Assembly: GCA_964023205.1 (NCBI GenBank)
Contig: OZ026848.1
Span: 33,095,912-33,159,911 of the forward strand
DNA: 64,000 bases
Origin: Lutraria lutraria
Taxonomy: Eukaryota; Mollusca; Bivalvia; Venerida; Mactridae
Reading direction: 5' to 3'
Notes under the pieces: generated by a model
Seen by the model: the letters and a program-made list of their open reading frames with translations, nothing else
Databases searched by the model: none
Told to the model about the DNA's origin: nothing
In this document: positions 1 to 12,057 of the stretch, piece after piece
How the letters are laid out: each line of letters opens with the position of its first letter
Numbering within the stretch: the stretch's first letter is position 1
Program-made: the position numbers and the translations under genes

Positions 1-486
1 TGTGACTGAGTTTTTGCTTGTTGTTGAGTGCAGTTTTGTTCGGTTGAGGATTGAATTTTTTCTGTCTATGATGAATTGCTTAATATATGATCGTATATAC
101 ATTCAGAATTAAGTATATTAAATCATTTGCTACCCTTGACAGTTTTAATAGAAAACAATATTTTGATGTCAGTGTAAGAATATTATAACTTTTTATATGG
201 CTACATGTCACTTGTTTGAAAGTTTGGTCATGAAATTGTCTCTTACTTTGACAAGAATCATTCATAGCTTTGTCATATTTCATGATTATAAATACTTTAT
301 CAGGCCCCATAAAACTATGAATTCTGTAATTGATTGGTTTTAATTGTGTAAAACTACTGCATTAAATAAACAGTTATTTGGCTTCATTCATTGTAATAAA
401 TCTCTCCCTGCTTGTTGTGTGCAATTGATTACCAGTATATGTGCATCGTTATTTTGTACTTTAGTTATGTGTTATTTTATTTTCAG
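1..486 (+). other. ARHGAP intron sequence
   Basis: AT-rich sequence before the first in-window exon; no coding exon or repeat family recognised. Confidence 0.5.
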
Positions 487-690
487 CAAACCAATATATT
501 TTCCTATGATGAGCAACCTATATCAATAAAGTCATGTATAGTGGATATAGCTCATAGTTATACTAAACGTAAGAACGTGTTTCGTGTGAAGACATACAAT
601 GGTTCCGAGTATCTGTTCCAAGCTGAAGATCAGATAGATATGTTATCTTGGATTGAAAAGATCAAAGCTAACAATGATCCTGATTCTGAT
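487..690 (+). CDS. ARHGAP21: ARHGAP exon: C-terminal part of the PH domain
   Basis: The exon follows TTTCAG and precedes GTGAGT, phase 0 at both ends, 68 codons. It carries the last strands and helix of a PH fold: [18 protein letters not shown], then MLSWIEKI with the conserved helix tryptophan. The preceding PH exon is not in the window; bases 1-486 read as intron. Confidence 0.9.
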
Positions 691-3600
691 GTGAGTATTC
701 TAACCAATGATAAATTTATGTGTGAACATTAGCATAGTTGAAATTGATTGTCTGAAAGTTTGACCTCAGTCTAGTGGTTAGTGTGCTGGACTACTAACCT
801 GAGGATCTGGGATCACAGTAGGAACTTAGGTCATACACTTCTATGAAATTTGAAATAAATGTTGATTTTCCTCAATTTATGGAAGTTACTGGTTCCTTGT
901 AGGAGAGTAAATTAGTACTGGTTAGATTACAGTCCAGGAAACCAGGTTAGGTGAACACAGCCACTGATATAACTTAAACATCGTTGAAAAGTGGCTTTAA
1001 ACTCACTGAAATAAAATGATTGAAGTATGTATTTAATGTGAATGTGGCTGTTTTGATAAACTGTACATTGGGCTAGTTGCTGACATGGCAGACCAGTGTT
1101 GTTATTGTTATTACAGATGTTCACTGTTATTATGTTATTATTATAGGCTTGTGGTGTAACCAGCAGTGAGTTGATACTACGGAAGAGTCAGGAAGCCGTG
1201 GAAACAGCAGCTCCTGTAACAAAAACTTCACCACCTCAGTCTCAGAAAATGAGTAAAAAATTATCAGTATTATCAATTAAACAGAAGATTCCTCATTCAC
1301 CGAGTCTTAAACGCAGGAAAACTACCTCAGGGGATAAAGGTCTGTGTTTAACATATCTATTACCTGATCTTATAACATTGACATTTGGTGTAAAATTAAT
1401 GACAGGCCTATATCAGTTGAAAAATTCAGTGTTTTGATGAATTTCATTTTCTGATGCCATAATGGACCAAGAACAATTAGCCATTCTTTCACAAGGCTCT
1501 AGTCCATAGTTACTGCCTCTTGACTGGGCTGAGTTTTTCAATTTTGTCGATGGCCTTGATGCATTGATCATAACTTTTTGTTGTCCTTAAATTTTGTTTT
1601 ATTAGTTGCAAAGATGAAAATTTGCTGCAAAAACTTTCAGTTGGGTCAATATATTGTTTAGCTACAACCAAACGTTAAAAGTTACGTTTAAGTATTAATC
1701 GAGCGGCAGTGTTTGTGACCAGTAGAATTGACGATAAAAGATGTTTGAATAAAACACTGTGTTATTTTCTGCTACAGATGAATCTGGTAAACCAAAAACA
1801 TGGAAGGGGAAATTAGGAAAGAGTATAAAGAAACAGTTTGGTTCTAGTCCATCACCAGCTGACAGGATCACACCTGTACCTGAATCCGCCGGTATGTTTG
1901 GTGTATCACTAGACGATTGTACCCCATCTCCAAATAATGAGGTATGTATGTCTACACACTTACACTCCTAGGTACTACTTATTGATACTCTCTGTAACCC
2001 TCACTTCTACACTGCTGGAGACTTTTTATTGCACACTGTTCATATAATGAGTGAAACCTAACATTTAATATTTCTGTAAATGATTTGAAAATTCTCTTGA
2101 TTTGTTAATAGCTGAAATATTTGTGTTATTGATTTCTGATTGGAATGATTTATCTCTCTAGTTTGTACCATTGGTTGTGGATCTATGTATACAAATTGTT
2201 GAAGCTAAAGGTTTAGAAATGACAGGAGTTTACCGTATCCCTGGTAACAAGGCAGCAGTTACTCTACTTCAAGAGGAATTCAATAAGGTAATTAATTAGT
2301 TTAACACCTTTAATGAATCTAATAGCAGTTCTTTAAAATTATAACATTACCATCCCTTGTCTCTAATGAAATGTTGTATTCTGGTGATTTCTCTGAGGTC
2401 ATTTTGCCAGTTACCGCATAAAATGTGTAAAATGTGTAAAATTTCATGACTTTGTGTTGTTGCTACTTAATAACTAAAGTCTGTTTTCACAGTGAAAACT
2501 CAAGTTCCATTATTTGAGAAAAAATCTTAAATGGATCATTTAGATCAAGAAACAGGCCATTTTTTAAGCACTGGCATCAAATCATTTGAGGGCATTTAGT
2601 GATTGTCTTGTCCATCTGCCCGTCCGAGATTAAGTCAAGCTGCCTCCCGGGACATAAGTGTTTATTGAATGTAACTTCTTGTTTTGTTCATTTTAATACT
2701 TTTTCATTTCATCCTAAGCTATGAAGTTCAGACTCGAAGCATATTGGTATATTTGTTGTTTATTATCCATGTGTTGTGAAATTACATTGTATTTATTTGT
2801 GTTAATTTCAGGGCATAGAAGCTATGAACTTAGAACATGAAAAATGGTCAGATGTTAATGTTATCAGTAGTTTACTAAAATCCTTCTTCAGGGAATTACC
2901 GGAGCCTTTGATTCCTGATGGTATGTAGCAGCATCATAAAACTACTTATTGTATAATTATGTATTGGCAAACCTGTGAACGAAGGCCACCCTAGGGACAT
3001 AATCTGCTCTTTATTAACAGGTTGCCTTTGTTTGAAGGTCATTTTGTTCTAAATAATCAATGATAGTTTTTAAAAGAATGGCCCTTATTCACTGGATCAA
3101 TTTCTGATGTCTGAAAAAAATGAAAATAAGAATCTAACCTTGATTCACTATGTTTGTTTTAATTTAAAAATTGAGTTAGTGCAGTTAATAATTTTTAACA
3201 GTGATTTGATTTCGGGTGCAAAATTTGGTGTTTTTAAGATGTTCTTGACTTGGCGGGTTCTATATTTGGCGGTTTCATAGCTGGTAACACATTTTGGATA
3301 GCTAGAGTTACATTTCCAAGACAAAATAATTGGCAGTGTATTTTATTGGTGATGTTTTATATGGCTTGATCTTGTTTTGGCAGTTCCGATGCCACCACCA
3401 AAATTGCCAAATTAAAACAAACGCCATTATTAAGTCGTATACAGTAAACAATGACCAATCTAGAAGATGTTATTTAATGACAAATACTGATGTTTTTATT
3501 TTAGAATTGTATCAACCATTTATTGATGCAAACAGAATCGATGATCCAGAGAAAAGAATGTTGAAGTTAAAACGTCTTATTCATGAACTACCTGAGCACC

Positions 3601-6600
3601 ATTTTGAAACTTTTAAACATCTTGCCAAACATTTGAACAAGGTGGCTTTGTATGGGGATATCAATAGAGTAAGTTCTTTCAATTGTTTAATTTCTTATGT
3701 TAAAATTATTCTTTCAAGATCAAGTACTTAAATTTTATATGTGTATAACGAAAAGTGAACTCATCCTATTTAAACAGAAAATATATGAACTTTTCATTCT
3801 TTATAATGCCCCTGGCATCTATGATGCGTGAGGCATATAGTGATTGTCTTATCCTTCCATACAAGTTTAAGTGTATATGGTTGTTGCCTATGACCATTCT
3901 CAATGCGCCCATGTCAACCAACCTCACAATGACTTTGACTTTATTTGAACTTAGAATGATTCTGATTGAGTTCAAGTAGATTTTACTGTTTCATCTAGCA
4001 CCAACATGGCTTCCTAGAATACTTGAATATTTACCCAGTTGTTGTCTATGACTATATTCAATCCACCTATAGATCTCTGTTCTATTCTGCTATGTTGATA
4101 TTATAGTACTTGAAGTGAACTTTGGATGTGGTCTGGTGTTAATTGATTGACAATTATTTATTTTCAGATGGAAGCCAAGAATTTAGCTATAGTTTTTGGT
4201 CCAACATTGATCAGAAAAGCAGACGACAGTATGGTTGCCATGTTTACTGATATGTCAGATCACTGTAAGATTATTGAGAGCATAGTTCTCCATGTAAGTA
4301 TTATCACCATACATTTATCTGCCATCTTGTATGTCATCATGATACATTTATCTGCCATCTTGTATGTCATCATGATACATTTATCTGCCATCTTGTATGT
4401 CATCATGATACATTTATCTGCCATCTTGTATGTCATCATGATACATTTATCTGCCATCTTGTATGTCATCATGATACATTTATCTGCCATCTTGTATGTC
4501 ATCATGATACATTTATCTGCCATCTTGTATGTTATCATGATACATTTATCTGCCATCTTGTATGTTATCATATCTGCCATTTTGTATGTTATCATATCTG
4601 CCATCTTGTATGTTATCATATCTGCCATCTTGTATGTCATCATGATACATTTATCTGCCATCTTGTATGTTATCATGATACATTTATCTGCCATCTTGTA
4701 TGTTATCATAATACATTTATCTGCCATCTTGTATGTTATCATATCTGCCATTTTGTATGTTATCATATCTGCCATCTAGTATGTCATCATGATACATTTA
4801 TCTGCCATCTTGTATGTCATCATGATACATTTATCTGCCATCTTGTATGTTATCATGATACATTTATCTGCCATCTTGTATGTTATCATATCTGCCATTT
4901 TGTATGTTATCATATCTGCCATCTTGTATGTCATCATGATACATTTATCTGCCATCTTGTATGTTATCATATCTGCCATCTTGTATGTTATCATAATACA
5001 TTTATCTGCCATCTTGTATGTTATCATATCTGCCATCTTGTATGTCATCATGATACATTTATCTGCCATCTTGTATGTTATCATGATACATTTATCTGCC
5101 ATCTTGTATGTTATCATATCTGCCATTTTGTATGTTATCATATCTGCCATCTTGTATGTTATCATGATACATTTATCTGCCATCTTGTATGTCATCATGA
5201 TACATTTATCTGCCATCTTGTATGTTATCATGATACATTTATCTGCCATCTTGTATGTTATCATGATACATTTATCTGCCATCTTGTATGTTAGCATGAT
5301 ACATTTATCTGCCATCTTGTATGTTATCATAATACATTTATCTGCCATTTTGTATGTTATCATATCTGCCATCTTGTATGTTATCATGATACATTTATCT
5401 AACCTTCCTCTACTTTCAATCTGATGAAGTCAATTTACATGTTTTATGTCACAAACCTTTGTTGTAATATGCTTACTTGGGATTAATCAGGGGTGCTGGA
5501 GGCAAAGTTGACATCAGGGGTGCTGGAGGCAAAGTTGACATCAGGGGTGCTGGAGGCAAAGTTGACATCAGGGGTGCTGGAGGCAAAGTTGACATCAGGG
5601 GTGCTGGAGGCAAAGTTGACATCAGGGGTGCTGGAGGCAAAGTTGACATCAGGGGTGCTGGAGGCAAAGTTGACATCAGGGGTGCTGGAGGCAAAGTTGA
5701 CATCAGGGGTGCTGGAGGCAAAGTTGACATCAGGGGTGCTGGAGGCAAAGTTGACAACAGGGGTGCTGGAGGCAAAGTTGACAACAGGGGTGCTGGAGGC
5801 AAAGTTGACAACAGGGGTGCTGGAGGCAAAGTTGACAACAGGGGTGCTGGAGGCAAAGTTGACAACAGGGGTGCTGGAGGCAAAGTTGACATCAGGGGTG
5901 CTGGAGGCAAAGTTGACATCAGGGGTGCTGGAGGCAAAGTTGACAACAGGGGTGCTGGAGGCAAAGTTGACAACAGGGGTGCTGGAGGCAAAGTTGACAT
6001 CAGGGAGGTGGAAGAGGTGGTGTCCTCCTGCCTCAAATTTTTTTTGTCGAAATATTGGGATGTGGTGATCACCAACCCTTCCACCCCAGCTTCGGCGTCA
6101 CTGTTAATACAGATGTATCATGTGACCTACAGATTGATACTGGTATATTATGTGACTTATTGTTATATTTCAGGTGGATTGGTTCTTTGGTTCCTGGGAA
6201 AATGATAATATTGTACCCACTGATGACGACGCTACAGAGTGTACCTCTATCATATCTGCGTTATCTAGTAACAGGGATGAGACAGGTAGTTATCATACAG
6301 TCAGTTATCTCACTCCAGTTATCATATGGTTAATTATCTCCCTCCAGTTATCATATGGTTAATTATCTCCCTCCAGTTATCATATATATATATAGCTTAT
6401 TATCTCTCTCCAGTTATCATATGGTTAATTATCTCCCTCCAGTTATCATATGGTTAATTATCTATCTCCAGTTATCATATATATATATAGCTTATTATCT
6501 CTCTCCAGTTATCATATGGTTAATTATCTCTCTCCAGTTATTTTCTCAAAATGGGAAAAATTGACATACGGGGTAGATATGAAAATTGTTAAGAGAATTT

Positions 6601-8859
6601 TTATTGTATTTTCATATTTCTCTTACAGAAATAAATCCTAAAGAAATTGTGAGCAGTATAGTTGAAGCCGCTAATAGGAAGTTAAGAGGTGAAAATGTTC
6701 CTCAGATAGAGAAACGAAGTGTATCTGTTTCTGAACAGGCAACTAGTTTTAACGAACGTAATATTGATCAGGAGATATATTTAAGGACGAGAAAGATTGA
6801 AAGTAACACATCACGTAGCAGTCCAAACCTGGCAGCCATGCAGCGATCGAATGATCTGCTCAAGGTGTCGGCACCAGAGATAGGTGGAGACAGACGGATG
6901 GCAAAGTCGCAGGAGTTTGGCGAGAGAGAGTTTTCTGATTTTGATTACATAGACTCAGACAAGGAGAATTCTAGTGCTTACTTAACACCGACAACACGTT
7001 ACTTCTCGGACGACTCTCTGCTCGACAAAAATGATGAGCTTGAATTGTCCCATAGTACTCAAAGTGGAAGTTTTAATCGTCTAAGTCGTGAGACGATAGA
7101 TAGTTTAAGACGTATTGAACTAGAAGCTAGGGCATTAAGAGAAAGAGAGGAACGTCGTCAGAGGGATTTAGAGAAAAGGAAATTAGAAAAACAACGAATA
7201 GAACAGGATATATTACAGACTCAACTTGAGATAGAGAACGAGGAGCGACACAGTGTAGAAGACTTGTTAAATGCTCCGGACTATTCTACATATGGGGTGG
7301 GTAAAGAATACCCAGGTAAGCGTAGAGTTGAATCTAGTAACTACAGAAGCTCACGTAGCAGTGATTCTAGGTACAGGAGAGATTCTCCAAACGGCGGGAA
7401 ATACTTCGTAGTAAAGGGAAATAACTCTCATTCTGGGTACTCTAGATCTTCACGTCCACCGAGACAGACTAGTGTTGAATCGTTAGTGATACAATCAAAA
7501 CGTACAAGTTCTTTAGAGAATATGGCTGATGGTCACCATAGTAATAGAGCTCATGGTAGAACATACGCTCATGTACGACCACGGAAAGGTGACGAAAGAT
7601 CAAAAAGGGATTCTGCTGAGATTAAACGTAGAAGTGTGAATGGTATCGCTAGAAGTAATTCTGTACGGCGGGGTTCTCTTGACTCCCTTATTGACTTGAT
7701 AGAAAAAAGGGACAATAGAATGTCGTGGGCGTCAACTGACTCTGATGAAGGATTAGATTTATTAACGACATTAACTTCCACATTTGATCAGAAATTGCAG
7801 ACACTGTCCAGCCCAAAGTTAACTCAATCCCCTGCCCCTTTACCACCCAGACGTATGCCTTACAATTCTAGCAGTTCAAGTTTAAATACAAACACGAGTG
7901 TAGTAGAATCAACAGACTCTCCAATTCTAACAGCACAACATCGATTACCACCTCAGGTCCCATTATCGTCGGTCATGAACCGTGGTAATAGCACGTCGGA
8001 TTTACCAGTTAAGCAATATCGTGACCCTAGTCTACATCGAACTCCTCCTAAATCAGATACTAAAATAGGGCTTGCTACCAGATTTGAACGGACATCAACC
8101 CATAATCCTATAGGTGAAGGTCATAGTGAACCAAATCTTAATAGTATTGCTAGAAATTACGGTATTAATCTTCAAAGTGATGTCACATATTCTGTAGATA
8201 GTGCTTTAATAAACACAAACAATGCTACCAGTAGACTGACAGATCGTCATGACAATGGTGATTCTCGTGTTTCATCTGTCATGGTGGTCATTTCGAGCCC
8301 ATCTGTGATGTCAGCAGACAGTCGGAAAAGTACTGGTTACTCCGCGTCTCACTATGTGTCCCCTGCTCCTGTAATGTCCGCTCAGTCCAGTCAGTCAAAT
8401 AGTCAACCTAAATTAGAGTCTTATCTCCCTAAGACTGCAACGAAAGTTGAGAATCGACGGATATCTAAGTCAGAAAAAACAGAAGTGAATGTAAAACTGT
8501 CTCGTAGTGTGGATAAAAATAAAGACAATGTAAATGTACCGGTAAGTGTTACTAGCTCAAAGTCGAGGTCAGCATCGCCTCCTCCTACAAATCGTAAAAA
8601 GGTGGAGAAAAAAAAGCGACGTCGACACACTGTCGGTGGAACTAGTGATAGTGAAAATATACGTGCCATGAACGAAGTGTTACAGAAAGATGGACCTCGA
8701 CTGTCAGCGTGGGAACAGTTACGTCCTGCTGTTGGACACCATAGTAATATAGGCCCACATAGCAGTATGCAGACTTGGTTACGTAATGAAAGGCTACGAG
8801 GGAGTTCACCCGATCTTTCCATGAACAGGAGAGAAAAATCGGGGGCAAAGAAAAATTAA
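487..8859 (+). CDS. ARHGAP21: ARHGAP21/23-type Rho GTPase-activating protein, 5'-partial, 9 exons in window
   Basis: Model: join 487-690, 1147-1339, 1778-1941, 2162-2287, 2812-2920, 3505-3668, 4168-4293, 6174-6285, 6629-8859. All introns are GT-AG, the phases agree throughout, and the sum is 3429 nt (1142 codons plus TAA). In-window residues 1-68 are the end of a PH domain, about 165-365 the RhoGAP domain, and 400-1142 a low-complexity tail. The segment [11 protein letters not shown] before the GAP core and the GVYRIPG arginine-finger motif are the pattern I know from vertebrate ARHGAP21/23. Family knowledge: these proteins stimulate GTP hydrolysis by Rho-family GTPases (Cdc42 and RhoA reported) at Golgi membranes and cell junctions, and carry an N-terminal PDZ domain and the PH domain; the PDZ part would lie upstream of this window. 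Invertebrates usually have one gene for the 21/23 pair, so the symbol is a family label. Three of its last introns hold minisatellites. Confidence 0.93.
757..1030 (+). mobile_element. SINE-like element in an ARHGAP intron
   Basis: A diverged tRNA-like head (CTCAGTCTAGTGGTTAGTGT) is followed by a body containing TTAGTACTGGTTAG and CAGGTTAGGTGAAC. The element at 12058-12355 shares the same body blocks. The conserved A box and the shared tail suggest a tRNA-derived SINE family. Confidence 0.6.
1147..1941 (+). CDS. ARHGAP21: ARHGAP exons: basic linker between PH and RhoGAP domains
   Basis: Two exons, 1147-1339 and 1778-1941, split by an intron that interrupts an Asp codon (phase 1). They encode a Ser/Lys/Pro-rich linker with basic stretches ([18 protein letters not shown]) and end with [16 protein letters not shown], the conserved lead-in to the GAP domain. 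The basic patches could bind membrane or act as nuclear localisation signals; that is inference. Confidence 0.88.
2162..2287 (+). CDS. ARHGAP21: ARHGAP exon: RhoGAP core with the catalytic arginine
   Basis: Phase 0 exon of 42 codons. GVYRIPGN holds the arginine finger, encoded by CGT at 2234-2236, which RhoGAPs insert into the GTPase active site. Because this residue is present, the domain is predicted to be catalytically active. Confidence 0.93.
2812..4293 (+). CDS. ARHGAP21: ARHGAP exons: remainder of the RhoGAP domain
   Basis: Exons 2812-2920, 3505-3668 and 4168-4293. They encode [20 protein letters not shown] (the KxFxRELPxPL signature), then [16 protein letters not shown], and [16 protein letters not shown] with the conserved Lys/Asn and FGPTL of RhoGAP domains. 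Phases 1 and 0 join correctly. The intron before 3505 contains two dispersed elements (2965-3096 and 3205-3446). The intron after 4293 starts with a 33-bp array five bases past the donor. Confidence 0.92.
2965..3096 (+). mobile_element. AAAGGCC family short element
   Basis: It contains AAACCTGTGAACGAAGGCCA and TTTTTAAAAGAATGGCC. Copies of the same family lie at 21539-21573 plus 22917-23047 (reverse), 26735-26905, 32620-32815, 44585-44645 and 61112-61243. The family is rich in internal inverted copies of AAAGGCC and looks like a non-autonomous, hairpin-forming element. Confidence 0.7.
3205..3446 (+). mobile_element. Short inverted-repeat element, TACTGTATAC family (deleted copy)
   Basis: It shares GGGTGCAAAATTTGG and TTTGGCGGTTTCATA at the left and AAGTCGTATACAGTA at the right with the 750-bp copy at 26949-27698. 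This copy lacks the central 0.5 kb. Confidence 0.65.
4299..5400 (+). repeat. 33-bp minisatellite in an ARHGAP intron
   Basis: The unit contains ATTTATCTGCCATCTTGTAT, with 33-bp and shortened 21-bp versions interspersed. It begins five bases after the 5' splice site of the exon ending at 4293. Both unit lengths are multiples of three, so long false reading frames appear on both strands. Each unit carries TTGTATGT, which resembles a weak 5' splice site. Confidence 0.97.
5488..6003 (+). repeat. 27-bp minisatellite, 19 copies, same ARHGAP intron
   Basis: The unit is GGGGTGCTGGAGGCAAAGTT plus seven bases, repeated 19 times and almost identical apart from one ATC/AAC position. It is GC-rich against an AT-rich background. 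The pattern of the variable base (9 T-type, 5 A-type, 2 T, 2 A, 1 T) records block duplication. It is open in several frames only because 27 is a multiple of three. Confidence 0.97.
6174..6285 (+). CDS. ARHGAP21: ARHGAP exon after the GAP domain
   Basis: Acceptor ATATTTCAG and donor ACAG/GTAGTT; 37 codons plus one base. [10 protein letters not shown] followed by an acidic run resembles the segment directly after the GAP fold in ARHGAP21/23. The exon is flanked on both sides by introns made almost wholly of tandem repeats. Confidence 0.85.
6288..6545 (+). repeat. 29-bp repeat filling the last ARHGAP intron
   Basis: Units of about 29 bp contain AATTATCTCCCTCCAG; some carry an extra TATATATATAG segment, giving a longer higher-order repeat. 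The array starts at the donor of the exon ending at 6285. Each unit looks like a polypyrimidine tract plus AG. The true acceptor is TTTCTCTTACAG at 6628. Confidence 0.92.
6629..8859 (+). CDS. ARHGAP21: ARHGAP terminal exon, long disordered tail
   Basis: A single 2.2-kb exon, 743 codons to TAA at 8857-8859, opening with [19 protein letters not shown]. About 7100-7260 encodes a highly charged helix (repeated [22 protein letters not shown]) likely to form a coiled coil. The rest is Ser/Arg/Pro-rich, with short proline patches such as PLPPRR that could bind SH3 domains. A lysine/arginine run ([10 protein letters not shown]) lies near 8600. The C-terminus is GAKKN. A long undivided final exon with Ser-rich disorder is usual for this family. 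Confidence 0.92.
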
Positions 8860-9635
8860 CCAATGGCATCACTGAATAGAACACACTTCGTATTTTCGTA
8901 CATATTTTAAGAAATTGTTATTTAATTGTATTTTTGTTTAAACTATTAAATTTAATCTAGCTGTAATTTTAAAACACCTTTTATTTTACTAATATGTCTT
9001 AAATCTGTTTAGAAATAAGTTTTTAACAAGCTAACTTTTTCATATTGTAATTAATACACTGTGATAAAGGTTTTAGTTCAATGACCTTTGTTATCTTTAT
9101 GTCCTCGCAGGTTTTATAATAGATTTATCACTTATTGCAGTTCTTACCAACGAACAATGTTTTTTTTTTCATTGTTTTATTTCATGGACATTTTATTTAT
9201 TAAGTCATTTTTTAAAGTTTTTAGTATCATGAAAGGTTCTGCTTTAATGAACTGTAGATAATTATAAACATTCTGGCCATTTTTAAAAGTCATCTTATTT
9301 GTTATTACCCGACTGCCTGACCTAACCAATATAATCCTACTTCCTCATTTAAGCTCAAGGTTTTAAGTAGACCAATCTATATTTTACTATAAAGTTATGA
9401 ACAAAATGCCTATATCTTAAGAAAATTTTAGTTGGCTACCTCAAATAAAATCATTTTAAATGATGGTCTAAGAAGAAAAAATCTAGTATTCCATGCATAT
9501 AACAGACAAGGGTATTTGATATCAATTTATGTATAACACACCTAATACTTGATATCTTGTGTATTGAGACTTAACCAACAACATACATTTCTACTTGGTA
9601 TGCTTAATTTGTAATTATCATATCAATTGATCCCC

Positions 9636-9776
9636 TGATATAAGCCCTTCCCCCTGATAACTGCCCCTCCCTTGATAACTGCCCCTCCCTTGATAACTGC
9701 CCTTCTCCCGATATAAGCCCCTTCCCTAATAAAAGCCACTCCCCTGCTATAAGCCCCTGCCCTAATAAAAATTCCC
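9636..9776 (+). repeat. Short degenerate tandem repeat in the ARHGAP 3' UTR
   Basis: Units of about 16-18 bp read TTGATAACTGCCCCTCCC, drifting into ATAAGCCCCTTCCC. The reverse strand reads as a spurious peptide. Confidence 0.8.
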
Positions 9777-10539
9777 AAACATTTTGTAGGTATACCAAAC
9801 AGTGCGGCTAACAATCATTTGTTGTCCCTCAAAAATACCTGATGCCTGAAAAAATATTTGAAGAGTGTCTTGAAAAAATGTGAATTATCTACTATATGTC
9901 ATTACCCTTTTTTTTAAATATTGTAAAACAATTAGACCTTAATTGATAAAGTTCTCAAGTCATCTGTTAAAAATCCTGTATTTATTTAGATCTTGCAGCA
10001 AACAGTGATGTCACTTTGGATCTAGTCTGTGTCAGCTTATAAAGAGCTGTGAATTTATACCTCTAAATTTCAGATTTTAACATGTTGAATATGTGACTAT
10101 TCTCAAATGAGATTGAAGCCAGTTATATGTATTACCATGTATCATAAAATATCACTAGTTACATTCAGTATTAGTTTATCACACATTGTGTTTGGTGAGT
10201 AGCAGCTTTTATATTGAAATAGTTTAGTGTCTAACTCACCAATCATTCAAGCCATTATTTCATCAGCTGGTTTGTTTTTCTCTTGTATATTGACTGCTGA
10301 GATCTTTGTTATCAGATTTATCTAACCTTTCTATTCTAAATCTTTCACTTTCGATTAATCTAGTATTTCGTGTAATAGTAAGGTTAGTAAACTATGACAT
10401 CTCGGGGATTTTTTCTGTGTTTTTGTGGTTCATTTTCTCATTCACTTTCATGTACATTGTAACAAGTGTCTTGGGAATTGCTGAACTTGATATTTTCAAT
10501 GGTCAATATCTGGGTTTAAGTTGTGAAACTTGTGTCTAC

Positions 10540-10985
10540 ATCATTTGACTGATATGTTGTGCAACCAATATATTTATGTCTTGTGACCTATATACATTGT
10601 ATTTGTGTCATGTGACTAATGTATTGATGTCTTAAGACTTATGTATTGATGTTGTGTGACCAATATATCATTGTCATATGACTTATATTTGTGTCATGTG
10701 ACATTATATTTGTGTCATGTGACATATTATATTTGTGTCATGTGACTAGTATGATGTCATGTGGCCAATATATCATTGTCATGTGACCTTCATATTTGTG
10801 TCATGTGACTTATGTATTGATGTCATGTGACCAATATATCATTGTATTGTGACCTTCATATTTGTGTCATGTGACTAATTTACTGTAGTCATATGACGGA
10901 AATATAATCATTGTCATATGATAAAGATATCAATGTCATATAACCAATGTGTTGATCATACATGTGATGTATCTTTTATATTGAT
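10540..10985 (+). repeat. Degenerate GTCATGTGAC repeat
   Basis: About 20 imperfect copies of a unit built on TTTGTGTCATGTGAC or ATTGATGTCATGTGACC. GTCATGTGAC is close to a CACGTG/TCATGTGA E-box-like palindrome, so the unit could also bind bHLH-ZIP factors; that is speculation. Confidence 0.8.
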
Positions 10986-11962
10986 GTAACATACAATTGA
11001 ATGACACATATTCTTACAAGGTTGTTCCTAGCTACAAGTATTGTGAAATCTTAACCTCCGTCACTCATGTACGCAGTACAATATTTAGTTCAGTTTGAAA
11101 AGAAAAAGCTTGTTCTTAATTGTCTATAAGCTGTGGACTGAAATGGTTATTTTATAAAAAAAACATGTAACTGATTTTATTTAAATCCTGGTATCGTGTA
11201 TATTGTATAAGAGCTGGTCATTACTTATGCCAAAATGTACATAAACTTTGTTTAATATATTGTTTTATCTGTGTATGATTTGTTGCATTTTATTCACATA
11301 AATTTGATGATGTAAAATGATTAAATCATTGATGATATATATATGTTAGTTCATTTGTGATCTTCAATGAAGATATAATTCTATCCAGTCAGATCTAACT
11401 ATTAACAGTGTCATGTTTGTTTGTGCTGAGCACTTCCTATTTGAAGATTTATGTTTACTGCACCATGAATACCCTCATTTTTAGTGCTTATATTTCGTCT
11501 GTTTTATAAAATATCTAAAAAAAAGATATACATATACTTTCCACCTCTGCATAAAAACGTTCCTTCAGGCATGTAGAACTAGGTCTATTCAACATAAGTA
11601 AAAATCATTTCCCTGAGTACTAACAGCAGGATGTGTTTATTGAGGAAAATCACAAATGATCTACATGTATTTGGTACTGGTTAGTTATGTTCATTTTTAT
11701 AATCATTGAAAACATTGACAAAAAATTGTATCCTGATCATTTTGCTGGAGGGTGCCTTTTACTGCACAAATCTCATGTATTTGCAATTTTAGTTTTTTAT
11801 TATTATTGAAATTGGGGTTTTATATTGCATGATGCTGTTGTTTTAAAACACTGACTTATTTACTTCATCAGATATGTTTTAACAGTACAAGGATATATTT
11901 ATGATTTAAATCAATGTTAACTGTTACCGTTAGTTAAGTACTGTTGTACTAACATCTGTGAA

Positions 11963-11968
11963 AATAAA
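11963..11968 (+). terminator. Candidate poly(A) signal of the ARHGAP gene
   Basis: AATAAA, with TTTTAATATTGTTCTTTTTT beginning about 12 bases downstream as a U/GU-rich element. This is the last good signal before a SINE at 12058. Confidence 0.45.
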
Positions 11969-12057
11969 CTTACAACTGTTTTAATATTGTTCTTTTTTAT
12001 GCTTTGGTTCGTATTACATAGCTAAAATTATAACATTATACTATTTCTATGTTCCTG

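Larger units (their letters stand above)
8860..11985 (+). other. ARHGAP21: Probable 3' UTR of the ARHGAP gene
   Basis: No coding exon is visible from the stop codon to about 11,985. AATAAA at 11963-11968 followed by a T-rich stretch is the best poly(A) signal. Earlier AATAAA-like sites exist, so shorter UTRs are possible. The region holds two small repeat clusters (9636-9776 and 10540-10985). Confidence 0.5.

Noticed and set aside
4147..5424. Long open frames on both strands (about 170-210 codons)
   Set aside because: They are products of 33- and 21-bp tandem units, which are multiples of three; they lie between two well-supported ARHGAP exons.
5473..6205. Three overlapping frames of 190-240 codons with [13 protein letters not shown] repeats
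   Set aside because: A 27-bp intronic minisatellite stays open in several frames; there is no start context or flanking coding signal.
7569..8884. Minus-strand frames within the last ARHGAP exon
   Set aside because: They are antisense to a 743-codon exon that joins in phase to the RhoGAP domain.
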